The notes below the pieces were generated by a model that ran no database searches, had not been told where the DNA came from, and saw nothing but the letters and a program-made list of their open reading frames with translations. DNA of 64,000 bases from Delphinapterus leucas (taxonomy: Eukaryota; Chordata; Mammalia; Artiodactyla; Monodontidae), in the NCBI RefSeq assembly GCF_002288925.2, contig NW_022098069.1:69726312-69790311 (forward strand). The letters run 5' to 3'. Numbering within the stretch: position 1 is the stretch's first letter; the number at the start of each line of letters is the position of its first letter. Below are positions 48,431-58,993 of this stretch, piece after piece. Both the position numbers and the translations under genes were made by a program.

Positions 48431-49663
48431 GCCTTGTTATAAAGTACTCCTTCAGAAGATTTGGATCCATTAAACATGTTTGAGGGGATGGTATAAGTGG
48501 CCTTATGCTACCAAAGAAAAATTTGTGTTTCATAGGGGTGGATGGAGAATAACTGAAAAGGAAAGTTAAATTTTATTCTCAAGTATAAATGATCATAGCA
48601 CAATATGCTTATCTCTTATATTCTTTCTACCTTATAACATTTACTGAAAGGGTCAATCTTGCCTTTTCTTGTTTTCTATTTTCCTGCAAGACACTATTAG
48701 ATATAGAAGGGGAACTGCTCGTTTGACCAAAGGAAAATGGCCCTGACCTTCCCTTAGGGTCAGTGAATGCAGAGAGCTAAGTGTTAAGGGTGATGTGCTA
48801 TGCTTTGAAGCCCTAAGGGTCCAGGCTTTCTGTTGTAGAGCGGTATGCTTCAACTTGGTTATATGGTAGTACAGTGTATAAACAAAAGAAAGAGGATCAA
48901 GGTACAGATGTCACTGCAAAAGAATATGCAATCACCTGGATAATTAATTCTTTTTAGTTAAATACTTGTGACTGAGTTATGTTTACACTACAAGAGGAGG
49001 GAAGTGATCTTGGAAGACTTTCAGTGCAGACACCCGCTATCAGTTATATCAAACAGCGTCTGACATAGCATCAACACACTGTAAGAATACAGATTACTCT
49101 CCAGACTTCCAGAAAATACAGCCCAGTGAGAATATGCAGACAGTGATTTCTTTTAGCTATGTTAACTTTAAATCTTAAATCATACTATTCCACATCCTTC
49201 AGAATTGACGACGGACAAATACAAGAGCTGGCCATCGTGATTCCATCTCATTATTTTATTCAAACTGTGGCTCATTTGACTGTATATCTCAGTTTTTATT
49301 TTTAGTGAGATCTTCATGCTTGCCTTTCTATTCTGTTTACTTTTGTATTATCTTTGTTTCCCCCTAATCAATACAGTAAGTATAGGGGTAGCTCCTTTTC
49401 AAGCCTTCTCGAATGCTTTGGTGGCCTCTTGTATCCTGCAGTAGGACTTCTGGAAGGGCTGAGTTAGAATGAGGGAGTTCTTTAAAATATTTTTTTGATT
49501 TTGCCTCAGGAATTTAAATCCTGAACTTTCATAGTCTGACCATATGCAATACTAAAGTATTTATCAATAATTTGGAATAATTTCTCCATTCTAAACCACA
49601 CAATTCAAGAATGAAAACTTGAGAGTTTAATGACAGAGCAGTTTGATATACATGTATGCATGT

Positions 49664-49713
49664 AATTTGTGTATAATGATATATATGCAGTTATATATCA
49701 TTATACACAAATT
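49664..49713. other. Perfect 22-bp inverted repeat, 6-nt spacer
   Basis: Left arm 49664-49685 (begins aatttgtgtataatga) and right arm 49692-49713 (ends tcattatacacaaatt) are exact reverse complements around a 6-nt spacer (49686-49691). A few more imperfect pairs extend outward. It is AT-rich but not simple dinucleotide sequence. Origin unknown; it could form a hairpin or cruciform. Confidence 0.85.
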
Positions 49714-49849
49714 ATATATAAATATGTATGTATAATTTACACATACACACACATAAACACTCGCTTTCCCTTGGTGTGTGAATGTATAATACCAGAAACA
49801 GAGTGAAACAGATTTCCCTTGTGCTTACAAGTTACCGTGCTGAATTTTG

Positions 49850-50045
49850 TTTAATTCAACAAATATTTAAAGAACTACAACAGTATACTAGATATAACAG
49901 AGAGAAAGTAAGATATATAGATTTTTGTCCTTAAGGTACTTATGGTATAATTTAGGAGACTGGAAATTAAATAGAAAAATTTTTGTGTGTGACAAGGTAA
50001 GCAGCAGAAGTGCTATGATAAAGCATGTCCAGGCCGCTGTGTACT
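49850..50045 (-). repeat. LINE L2 3'-end fragment
   Basis: Starts 'ttaattcaacaaatatttaa'. It continues with 'gtccttaaggtacttatggt' and 'tgacaaggtaagcagcagaagtgctatga', which parallel the L2 'tgccctcaaggagcttacagt' and 'ggtgataagtgctatg' blocks. Confidence 0.58.
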
Positions 50046-50456
50046 ACAGGTATACAAACTGTGCTAGAGGGCTTAAAAAATGTACATATAACTGGTAAGA
50101 AAAAAATTTGACCTACAAGATTTGAGCTTTTCTTTGTGGATGATCATCAAATTTATACAATAATCTTAAAGCCCACCTTGTTTTTCTTAATTATGTTCCT
50201 GACTAGATATAATTTTTTTTCCTTTGCAACTCTGACATTTTGTTATCCTGTGATTAAAGAAATTTTATGTAGCCGCTGGTTTTGTAAGGAGTACAAGATT
50301 TAAAGAATAAACAACACTCCCCTTATTCCCATCCCTATTCTTTTTGTTGTTGCCAACTTTGGTGAATTTCACAGAACTTAGCCCTATCTATTTTAGAGAC
50401 AGTTTTAGAAACTTTGTGAATCATTTATTAAATTATTACCTTGGTGCTCGGCTTTG

Positions 50457-50474
50457 ATGTAATGATCATTACAT
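50457..50474. other. 18-bp perfect palindrome
   Basis: atgtaatgatcattacat is its own reverse complement. It may be chance or a dimeric binding site. Confidence 0.6.
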
Positions 50475-51017
50475 AAATTAATGCTTTCAAAACTGCTGAG
50501 TTTTGGTTAAGTCTAGATTATAGCAATGTGAATTATGATGTGTTTTATCTTATATTTTAGTTATCAAAACCATACTGGATTAGCCTTCAGGAAATCTGGT
50601 CAATTTTCATGATAAATTGACTTGGCCATATAATGCATAATTCAGCTGCACAGCTGTACAGTCTGGTATGTTCTCTGAAGGATGTAACTTTACTGCTTTA
50701 CTTGTAGGTTTGCAAGTCAAGAAAGTCTACCTCGCTGTTTGATTTACATCTCAGAAACATATAAATATGTGCATACTAATTTTTAACGTAAAACCAAATT
50801 ATGTATTTTATTGTAAACATTGCATGTATTTTTTTTTTTCTAAAGTTCACATGCCAGGTTTTGAAGAATCACACGAAACTTTTGTGGAAGTTTTTTTTTT
50901 ACATCACTCTTGTAATGGAGCCCTCATTTAGAAAAATCCCATTTTCTTTTGGTCATAGTTCAAATAAAAATGTTCCTTAGTGGGTATTTAAAGTAGGTGT
51001 TGAATTTTTTATTATGA

Positions 51018-51112
51018 AGAGGCTGGATGGCATAGTGGCTTAGAGCATGTGTATTGAAGTCATAGGCTATAAGTATTCCTTATCTGTTTTCATAATTGCC
51101 CGAGGCTATAAC
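51018..51112 (+). repeat. MIR SINE head fragment
   Basis: 'ggatggcatagtggcttaga' followed by 'gcatgtgtattgaagtcata' matches the tRNA-derived 5' head of MIR. The rest is lost. Confidence 0.55.
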
Positions 51113-51419
51113 ATGAACAAAACCAATATATACAAATGTATGTTTTCTACCGTCCCTATCTGTGATTGAGATAGAACAACAGGGGAATGTAGAAATCACT
51201 CTAGCATGAATCCAATCCCCAGTGAAACTACCATTCTGGTTTAATTTAGAAACAGAATACATACATAGCAATAAGGACAAAGGGTTAATTTGAGTCTTGT
51301 GACAATAGAGAATTGAGTTTGTGACAATAGATAAGTGACTATGAAGCCGTATGGAAGCAGTTTGATGACAGGACTGATTCCTAGAGCTAAGATAGGTGTG
51401 TTAAGTGTGTGTGGGTGTC

Positions 51420-51430
51420 GGGGGGGGGGG
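51420..51430. repeat. G11 homopolymer
   Basis: Eleven consecutive G with GTGGG just before it and CGG after. Confidence 0.9.
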
Positions 51431-52007
51431 CGGTGTTCCATAAACCTTAGAAAAAAACACCTCTTAGCCATGAACAGCCCAGAGCATTCTATGAACTGGA
51501 AAAGCCCAGCATCGGTATAGTTCCAGTGTGGAGACTATCTGTTCCACAGTCATTGAAATAAAATGTCTTCATCAAGCTTCAGCCTCCTTTCCTTTAGAAA
51601 GGAGGAAAAGTAGTGTTTCCAGATGTTGGAAAAATACCATTTTAGGCAGAACATTTAGCAAGTGAGTTTTTACTGTAGTTGTGCTTACTTTTGAGGAAGT
51701 TCAGAAATTTCAACTTAAATTGTAGATGTGAAGTCCGTCTTGAAATTTAATTTCAGGTGAGTATTACTTTCTATTTAATTTCCTGTTTTAAAGGACTGGT
51801 GACATAGAAATACACTCCTAAACCAGCTGGTATATTTCAGAGACCGTGTTGGACACAGAGCAAGCTAGTTGCTAAATACTGTCAAATTCTTGCTTCTGCT
51901 GTTTTGCCATTCATGGCAATTGTCATTATTCACAATCATCAGAAATAATGAATGGAAATTAAGATGAAAGTAATACTGTATTTTATTCCTTATTAAAATA
52001 CCGGGTA

Positions 52008-52084
52008 GGGCTTCCCTGGTGGCGCAGTGGTTGAGAGTCCGCCTGCCGATGCAGGGGACACGGGTTCGTGCCCCGGTCTGGGAA
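52008..52084 (+). mobile_element. CHR-2-like SINE, tRNA head only
   Basis: Starts exactly at the SINE 5' end (gggcttccctggtggcgcag) and stops after 'gtgccccggtctgggaa', keeping boxes A and B but lacking the remaining ~120 bp and the A tail. Loss is from the 3' side, opposite to usual LINE-driven truncation. No target duplication is visible. Confidence 0.9.
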
Positions 52085-53054
52085 TTATGATGCCATTAGA
52101 ACATAATCTATAAACTATCTTTCTAAATTTCACCAATATTTCAAAGTTTTCAAGTGGATTAATTTTATGAATTCATGATTGTTTTATTTATATAGCAAGA
52201 TTTTAAAATGTAGATAATTTACTAAAATGTAATTAATGATTTTCAGTAATCTGTAATTCAGGCATTTTGGTACATACTTTCTCTATTTCTCCCAATACTC
52301 TAAAATTGAGGAAACTACAGAAGATTACTACCCATTCATGCAGAAAAACCCAAGCTGGAGAATTAACAGCACAGCTGGAAAGGCTAATGAACTTAGCATT
52401 TAAAACGCTTATAGCTCAAAATCTATCCCTAGATCCTAGAGGTGGCTCTTTTGATATAATCAACCCAATTATGAACTTCAGAACCATTTAAATATCACAT
52501 GGGTGATATGTTCGTCCATACTGCAACTTGCAGTTCTTTCTCATGATTGTCTCTCACCAGTCATCATCTGCTTCTGACAAACTGCATTTCTTATACTCTC
52601 TTTCAAAAGACAAGTTGCTAATTGACCAGTAAGGTAGCTTGGCCCGGGTTAGAACTCTGTTATTGAATTCCTGTAGTGGGAGTGAAAACAAAAATACTGA
52701 TGGATACCCACGTTATGCCTACAATTAACAGAGTAAACATCTTAAGAGGCATAGAAGACACAAACAGATGTTCTAATTGCATGTCTGTGAGAAACTGATG
52801 TTTACTAGTTCCACTCTGGCTTGGCCTTTGAGACCTCAGGAAGTTTCCCTCCCAGTGGGGATTTCAGTGATTTATTGATTTCAGTACAGTGAATATTTCA
52901 GAAACTAGCAGGATTTTTAAGAGGTTAAGCACATCCTTACAAAGGTTAGCATTAATTCATGCTTGAAGGGAACGCTTACCCGGCTTTAACTACGGTAAGA
53001 ATGGTCACATTTGCCACATTCCTGCCTAAGTGGGAAGAAACATGGACGGGGTAA
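52085..53054. other. Unique sequence, nothing recognised
   Basis: About 970 bases without a repeat I can name; the 74-codon frame 52267-52491 has no recognisable product. Confidence 0.45.
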
Positions 53055-53069
53055 TGGAAGGGATTTCTT

Positions 53070-53284
53070 TTCTTTTCTTTTTTTTTTTTTTTGGCAGTAC
53101 GCGGGCCTCTCACTGTTGTGGCCTCTCCGTTGCGGAGCACAGGCTCCGGACGCGCAGGCTCAGGGGCCATGGCTCACGGGACCAGCCGCTCCGCGGCACG
53201 TGGGATCTTCCCGGACTGGGGCACGAACCCGTGTCCCCTGCATCGGCGGGCGGACTCTCAACCACTGTGCCACCAGGGAAGCCC
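53070..53284 (-). mobile_element. CHR-2-like SINE
   Basis: The reversed copy has its A tail as a (TTTTC)n/T run at 53068-53092 and ends 'ccaccagggaagccc'. A perfect 15-bp duplication, tggaagggatttctt, lies at 53055-53069 and 53285-53299. The three overlapping frames through it are not genes. Confidence 0.95.
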
Positions 53285-53417
53285 TGGAAGGGATTTCTTA
53301 ATAGAGAATGTGGAAATAAAACATTAGCACATTATTTCTTTTCCCCTAAGCTGAACAAAAATGAGGGACGTATGAATAATAGCAAACTCCTGAAAATTCC
53401 TGGTTGAAACACTGATT

Positions 53418-54052
53418 CTTCTTCTTTTTTTTATAATTAATTTTTATTGGAGTATAGTTGCTTTACAATGTTGTGCTAGTTTCTACTGTATAGCAAAGTG
53501 AATCAGCCATATATACATATATATATCTCCCCTCTTTTTTGGATTTCCTTCCCATTTTGGTCACCACAGAGCACTGAGTAGAGTTCCCTGTGCTATACAG
53601 TAAGTTCTCATTAGTTATTGACTTTGTACATAGTACCAATAGTGTATATATGTCTATCCCAATTCATCCCACCTCCCACGTTTTCCTCTTGGTATCCGTA
53701 CGTTTGTTCTCTACATCTGTATCTCTATTTCTGCTTTGCAAGCAGATCATCTATATCATTTTTCTAGATTTCACATGTATGCGTTAATATACAATATTTG
53801 TTTTTCTCTTTCTGACCTACTTCACTCTGTATGACAGTCTCTAGGTCCATCCATGTCTCTACAAATGACCCAATTTCCAGAATTCAGAAAGACACATGCA
53901 CCCCAATGTTTACTGAAGCGCTATTTACAATAGCCAGGACATGGAAGCAACTTAAATGTCCATCAACAGAGAAATGGATAAAGAAGATGTGGTACATATA
54001 TACAATGGAATATTACTCAGCTGTAAAAAGGAACAGAATTGGGTCATTTGTA
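53418..54052. mobile_element. Twin-primed (5'-inverted) LINE-1 insertion
   Basis: One insertion in two opposite parts. Positions 53418-53877 are minus-strand L1 3' UTR and the last part of ORF2 (T tail, 'ttattggagtatagttgctt', through 'ttcactctgtatgacagtct'). Positions 53878-54052 are plus-strand ORF2 ('attcagaaagacacatgcac' to 'gggtcatttgtaga'). A 12-bp perfect target duplication gaaacactgatt (53406-53417 and 54053-54064) flanks the whole. The two parts share a ~20-nt stretch at their inner/outer ends (53858-53877 against 54035-54054, 18 of 20 matching). This is the expected footprint of twin priming. The plus open frame 53831-54157 runs across the inversion and is not a gene. Confidence 0.93.
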
Positions 54053-54064
54053 GAAACACTGATT

Positions 54065-54335
54065 AACCTTGATCAAAACAGTAAAGATATAGACTTGTAT
54101 TTGAGACACTCAGAGCTGAATAATGTAATAAGGCTTAGAAACCTGAAAGGTATTTAAGTGCTTAGGAAATGCTCAATTTACCACTTACCTTCTTCTTACA
54201 AATATTTTCTGTTGTAATTATTTGGCCAGTGTTTACCAGAAAGAGTCTAAATGTAATTGATGGGTACTTTGTACTCTTGTGCTTTCTTTCTTCTTAGTCA
54301 CATCATGGATGTTGATAAACTGATATGTCTTCCTT
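54065..54335. other. Short unique spacer
   Basis: No element or gene recognised. Confidence 0.45.
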
Positions 54336-54339
54336 GGTA

Positions 54340-54450
54340 TTAATAACAATACTCAGTACTTATCCAGAATCATGTCAGATACTGTGTAAATGCTTTAAAC
54401 AGATTATCTCATTAAAAGAATGCCATTACAACCTACACAGGGTACTTGTG
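54340..54450 (-). repeat. MIR SINE fragment
   Basis: 'catgtcagatactgtgtaaatgctttaaac' and 'agattatctcattaa' are reversed MIR blocks; the other half is missing. Confidence 0.55.
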
Positions 54451-54477
54451 ATTTAGTGAGGTGATGTATATATGGTG

Positions 54478-54960
54478 CCTGATGTGAACTAAGTGTGGTG
54501 GACAGTTTTGTTTTCCTTTGGGCACACAAACCTTGTTTATCTTCAGCCCACTCAGTTTAGATGGGGTTTGCCTTAATCTCCAACTCCAGAGATAGTGCCA
54601 TAACCCTGGTCACACGGATTGGTTCAAAGGAAGACATGTGACCTGGATGGACCAATCCATGCCTTCTCTGAGACTTTGGCTAGAAATATCAGGAAGAGGC
54701 CTTCTGAGATGATGGGTGCCAAAGGCCATATAAACACTGAGCTGTTGTTGCCACCTGGTGGGAAAGCACTTTCCTGAGAATGAAGCCAACCCAGAGGAAA
54801 CAGAGCCAAGAGAAGGGGGGTGAAAGAGAGTGTTCTGATAATACTGAATTTCTGGATTCTGTCATGCCTTGACTTTTCCAGCTGCATGAACCAATAAATT
54901 CTCTTTCTTTCTCTCTCTCTCTTGAGCTAGCTTAAACTGGTTTTGTCACTTGGAAGTGAA
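54478..54960 (+). repeat. Probable ancient LTR or MER-type repeat
   Basis: The region ends with 'agctgcatgaaccaataaat', a CT-rich run, 'agctagcttaaactgg' and 'tttgtcacttgg', a 3' arrangement seen in an old mammalian repeat with a poly-A signal near its end. Earlier blocks ('gacatgtgacctggatggaccaatcc') also have a repeat character. The family name is not certain. A small minus frame here (54624-54887) is not a gene. Confidence 0.5.
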
Positions 54961-55000
54961 ATTTGTTTCGCTTAGTAGGCGTTTTAAAATGGCAAGTCTT

Positions 55001-55296
55001 TTTTAAAAATTGAAGTATAGTTGACTTACAATACTATATTAGTTTGAGATGTGCAGCATAGTGATTCAATATTTTTATAGATTACATTACATTTAAAGTT
55101 TTTATAAAATATTGGCTATACTCTGTGCTGTACAATATATACTTGTAGCTTATTTATTTTACACATGGTAGTTTGTACCTTTTAATCCCCTACCCTTATC
55201 TTACTCCTCCTTCCTTCCCTCTCCCCACTGGTAACCACTAGTTTGTTCTCTGTATCTGTGAGTGTTTCTATTTTGTAATGTTCATTTGTTTGTTTT
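55001..55296 (-). repeat. 5'-truncated LINE-1 3' UTR
   Basis: 'aattgaagtatagttgactt', 'ttagtttgagatgtgcagca', 'ctgtgctgtacaatatatac' and 'ccactggtaaccactagttt' are the reversed L1 3' UTR of an older type. A 12-bp perfect target duplication, atggcaagtctt, lies at 54989-55000 and 55297-55308. Confidence 0.92.
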
Positions 55297-55584
55297 ATGG
55301 CAAGTCTTGTTTTTATTTAAATGTTCAGTAAGTGATGGAGTGAATAGAAATAATAGATGCTTGTAAAATGAAAAAAAAAAAGAATGCCATTCCATTAGAT
55401 GAATAAGTATGAAATCACTGATGAACTATTATTTCGTAATAATGCAAACAGTATTTTATCTTCTTAGCTTCTCTTTTGTGTTCAATTATCGGTTATTTGC
55501 CATAAGACCTGGATAAATTTTTTCTTCTTTAGATCAAAAAAATTGCAGAATTTTGTAATGCAACATGCCTTCTGCTTGAGAGTT

Positions 55585-55865
55585 TGTGTGCTGTAGATCA
55601 GCACTGGCCCCATGTGGCTGCTGGGCATCTTAAGAGTGGCTGTTCTGAATTGCTGAATTGAAGACTAGGATGCAAAAAATTTAAAATATTACCTTAATGT
55701 TTTTATATTGATTACATGTGAAAATGGTAATATTTTTAACATTCTGGGTTAAATAGAATATATCATTAAAATTAATTTAATCTGCCTTTTTTCTCTTTTT
55801 TTAAATATGGTTACTAGAGAGTTTAAATTTCAATAACCAGAATTACTTATCTCTTGGGCTCTGTT
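55585..55865 (+). repeat. hAT-like DNA transposon fossil
   Basis: The stretch 'ggccccatgtggctgctgggcatctta', 'tattgattacatgtgaaaat', 'attctgggttaaatagaata', 'attaaaattaatttaatctg' and 'tatggttactagagagttta' follows the order of a known non-autonomous mammalian DNA element whose start reads 'agccacatgtggctattgag'. I am sure of the family resemblance but not its exact name. Confidence 0.6.
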
Positions 55866-56289
55866 ACAGTTTCTCAAGTCTCGGAATCAGACTGGTTACC
55901 ACCAACTTCATTTCCTTTTCCACACTGATTTTTGTATGGTATTTGCTTGCTATCACAGCAACCATAGAAAACCCATCTTCACAAAAATATGACATCATCA
56001 AAAAATGTAATGTGACCTAACCTTTGAAGTGTGAACTACCTTGACCTAGCATTTCTTATTGTGTCTAATACGTTTTGCAATAAATTCCTCTGGTGTTTAA
56101 AATATCCAGTGTCACCTCTGAATGCTAGTTGAGGTTTCTTGATGTGCTTTGGCACACAGTTTGGGAACCATGAATATAACCCAACCAGAAACATGACAAT
56201 TTTTGGCTTTGTGCATACCTCACGTCTCAGTAGAATTATAAATTGTATAGTGTTATCATAATACAGAAGCTAACTCATCTTTAAGTCTA
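55866..56289. other. Unassigned sequence
   Basis: The part at 56120-56180 ('tgctttggcacacagtttgggaacca') resembles the terminus of an old DNA transposon but is too short to call. Confidence 0.35.
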
Positions 56290-56830
56290 TCCATTCACTT
56301 AGTCATTATTTAATCATTCAGATTTTATTTAAAATGTGCAAAACAGTGAGTGCTGGTGACACGGTGGTGAGAACACAGACAAAATACCTGTCTCATGGAG
56401 CTTGCATTCTAGCAAACAGGAACGAGGAAACAGATGAAATAACTCCAAGTAAACAAATAGACAAAGTAATTGCAGGTGGTGACCAGTGCTATGGAAGAAG
56501 TGATCCCACAGAACACAGCTGGGGTGGGAGTGGGGGATGCCGCGTTAGCCGGGGTGGCAGAGGAAACAGCTCTGGAGTGACATATGAACAAACACCGAAC
56601 ACGGGGAACAGCCAACCTGGAACAGAATCTGCAAAGAGCATTCCGGAAGAAGCAAGAGCAAAGACATTGAGAGTGGAGATAACTTGGGGTGCTGAATGGC
56701 AGGAAGGCTGACATTGCGGCTGAGCAAGGGGAAGGCTGAAATGAGAAGCTGGAAGGGTTGACAAGAGCCAGATCTTGCAACATTTTATATGCTATAGTCA
56801 TTAGTTTCAATTTTTGTTTTCCAAAAGCCA
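56290..56830 (-). repeat. LINE L2 3' region (about 540 bp)
   Basis: An unusually long L2 remnant for this window, in reverse: 'ctcatggagcttgcattcta', 'aaacaaatagacaaagtaat', 'ggtgaccagtgctatggaag', 'aagagcattccggaagaagc' and 'gagccagatcttgcaacatt' match L2 blocks in order. Opposed open frames up to 151 codons (56334-56864) fall inside it and so are not host genes. Confidence 0.8.
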
Positions 56831-56834
56831 GGCT

Positions 56835-56905
56835 TATTAAGGCACCTAGCAAAACGCTTTGCATATAACAGGTGCCAAGTAAATGTTTGTTGCATTAATG
56901 CAGAT
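56835..56905 (+). repeat. LINE L2 3' end, opposite orientation
   Basis: 'ggcacctagcaaaacgcttt' and 'aggtgccaagtaaatgtttg', then 'ttgcattaatg', is a forward L2 tail. It abuts the reversed L2 at 56290-56830. Confidence 0.68.
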
Positions 56906-57718
56906 AGATGAATATTGGGTGCCTCAAATGGATACAGGGTCCAGCTTAAAAAATAAAATTAAGAAACCTAGGACACAAAGAACGTTATTGCATCTTTCAG
57001 GCCAAGGATATGCGTAAGTCAGGTCTTTTTGGCCTGCCCTACTAAAAAAATCAGAATTATTTTTCTAGTTTTAAACTCTTCTTGCTTTGAAGCTGGCCTT
57101 TCTTGTCTACCACAAATTATTCCCCCTTTGACATTCAATTTCTACTTAGATTAAAGTCGTAATTCTTGGTAATCCAAGCAGTATGCCTCTTATGGTTTCT
57201 AGTTTCTATTGAAATAAAACGATTTCCCTTCCTATATCTACTTCTCCCTACTCAGCTTCCTAAGTTTCTTTTTGATTGACTTGATCTTCTACTTTTTCAG
57301 AAATAGACTTGTTTTATTCCAGGAAAGATAAATGACCAATTATTTATTTTCTCATTTGAGATTAATCATGATTTACCTATATGAGGTTGTGGGGTTTGAG
57401 AGGCTCCAGCTGGGGACCAACCAAGACTGAGATCCTGTTGTCTGGAGAGTTACTTTGATTCCAGGGTATCCTCCGGGTGCACTCTCAGGCAGGTCATTCC
57501 AGAGCTCATGAAAGAGAAAGACATACCAAACGCAGATGCTTGAATCACTATGTTTACTAAATAAATTACAAATATACAGGGATAACAAAGGAAAAGGGAC
57601 TGACTAAACTGACACACTTGGAATAGGGAGCAAGCAAATGGAAGGCCCATCCTACCCAAGTCCTAGGTTATGTCATGTTCACATGCTGTGACCCACTGGT
57701 AGTGTGGCTATAGCAGGT
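56906..57718. other. Unassigned sequence
   Basis: No repeat or gene is supported. Two minus-strand frames (57373-57659) have no recognisable product. Confidence 0.4.
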
Positions 57719-58214
57719 GTGGTAGCCAGAATAGCCCCCAAGGATGTTCATGCACTAATTCCCAGAAGCTGCCAATATATTGTCTTACATAGCAAAAGGG
57801 ATTTTGCAGATGTCACTGTGTTAAGGACCTTGAGGTGGGGAGATGAGACTGGATTATTTAGATGAATCTGATCTGATCAAACGTGTGCTTAAACATTGGG
57901 GTACATTTCCTGGCTATAGTCAGAGGCAGATGTGAGGATGAATGTAGGGTCATAAAGGTGTGATTGTTGCGGACTTTGAAGGTGAAGCAAGGGACCACTG
58001 GGTACAGATGCCAGTGGACTCTAGGAGCTAGAAAAGGCAAGAAAATGGCTTCTCCTGTAAAGCCTTCAGAAAGGAAAGCAGCCCAGCTGACACCGTGATT
58101 TTTGCCCAGTGAAATTCATGTCCGACTTGCAACCCACAGTACTGTAAGATAATTAATTATTGTGGTTTAAGTCACTAAGTTTGGGGCAATTTGTTATGGC
58201 AGCCATTGGAAACT
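57719..58214 (+). repeat. ERVL-MaLR LTR (MLT1-like), diverged
   Basis: Ordered blocks: 'gtagccagaatagcccccaagg', 'gggattttgcagatgtcactgtgttaagga', 'agaggcagatgtgaggatga', 'gctgacaccgtgatttt' and 'gtggtttaagtcactaagtttg', ending 'ttgttatggcagccattgga'. The middle is more diverged than in the 9732-10174 copy. Confidence 0.72.
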
Positions 58215-58794
58215 CATCCAGGAAGCGAAGCAAGGGACCTTGGCAACTGAAAGGTGCCTTCAGCCAACGCACACTTTTCTATCAGAGAGATGCAAGAGCA
58301 GGGGAGCTGGCCAGCATCTGGCCATGGTTGTAGCTCACTGCACATCTGTAGCTTTTACCTGCATTCCACACGTAGAGCACATCTGGGGAATGAATGGGTG
58401 GCTGCACCCATGATACCATAGCTGTCACCGAGGCAGCATGAGCTGTACCTTTTGAATATTTAAGGCTTTCTTGGTCTTTCCATGCCTTTCTATCTCAAAA
58501 TAAAACTCTCATTTGTTTCATTGTTTTTATTTATATTAAATACCATATATTCCATTTATGCAACCCATATTTAATATGTTTTACTGACTGACTTACTTTC
58601 TGACATTTCTTATGAGTTTTATCCAATTTTTTTCTTGACTTCTATAGCAGAACTGAATACTCCCAAACAGCAGGGCAGCAAACACATGTTAAGAATCCTA
58701 CAAAAAGAAATCCTTCACAGGTATGAATAAGTTGGATGTGTTCAGTTGTGTCCCTTCTGTTGAATATGTACAAGGATGACTTATTATATATATA
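58215..58794. other. Unassigned sequence
   Basis: 58215-58460 is somewhat GC-richer and could be an old repeat, but I cannot place it. The rest is AT-rich. Confidence 0.35.
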
Positions 58795-58993
58795 TTTTTT
58801 TTCGGTATGCGGACCTCTCACTGTTGTGGCCTCTCCCGTCGCGGAGCACAGGCTCCGGACGCGCAGGCTCAGCGGCCATGGCTCACGGGCCCAGCCGCTC
58901 CGCGGCACGTGGGATCTTCCCGGACCAGGGCACGAACCCGTGTCCCCTGCATCGGCAGGCGGACTCTCAACCACTGCGCCACCAGGGAAGCCC
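58795..58993 (-). mobile_element. CHR-2-like SINE
   Basis: Reversed, near-complete short-type copy beginning with a T8 run and ending 'ccaccagggaagccc'. No clear target duplication is visible, perhaps because it landed in the TA-rich run just upstream. Overlapping frames across it in several phases (58642-59050) are compositional artefacts. Confidence 0.93.

Larger units (their letters stand above)
44846..49849. other. Repeat-poor 5-kb stretch with two dinucleotide microsatellites
   Basis: Besides the simple repeats listed separately I recognise no interspersed element. It includes several open frames that I reject as genes: 45342-45752 plus against 45349-45742 minus, 46096-46488, 47296-47676 and 47982-48533. 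A cluster of TAATTA-type motifs lies at 44942-45020. The palindrome at 49664-49713 is listed separately. Confidence 0.4.
50046..52007. other. Unique sequence with a MIR head, a G run and a small palindrome
   Basis: Mostly unrecognised sequence. Minus frames 51080-51471 and plus frame 51335-51520 show no domain. Confidence 0.4.

Noticed and set aside
47982..48533. Longest open frame in the window (183 codons, minus strand)
   Set aside because: It runs through the TG microsatellite (Thr-His repeats), has no recognisable domain, and the surrounding DNA shows no splice or promoter evidence. In 64 kb a frame of this size can arise by chance.
56334..56864. Opposed open frames of 125 and 151 codons
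   Set aside because: They lie inside a reversed L2 3' region and overlap each other on opposite strands.
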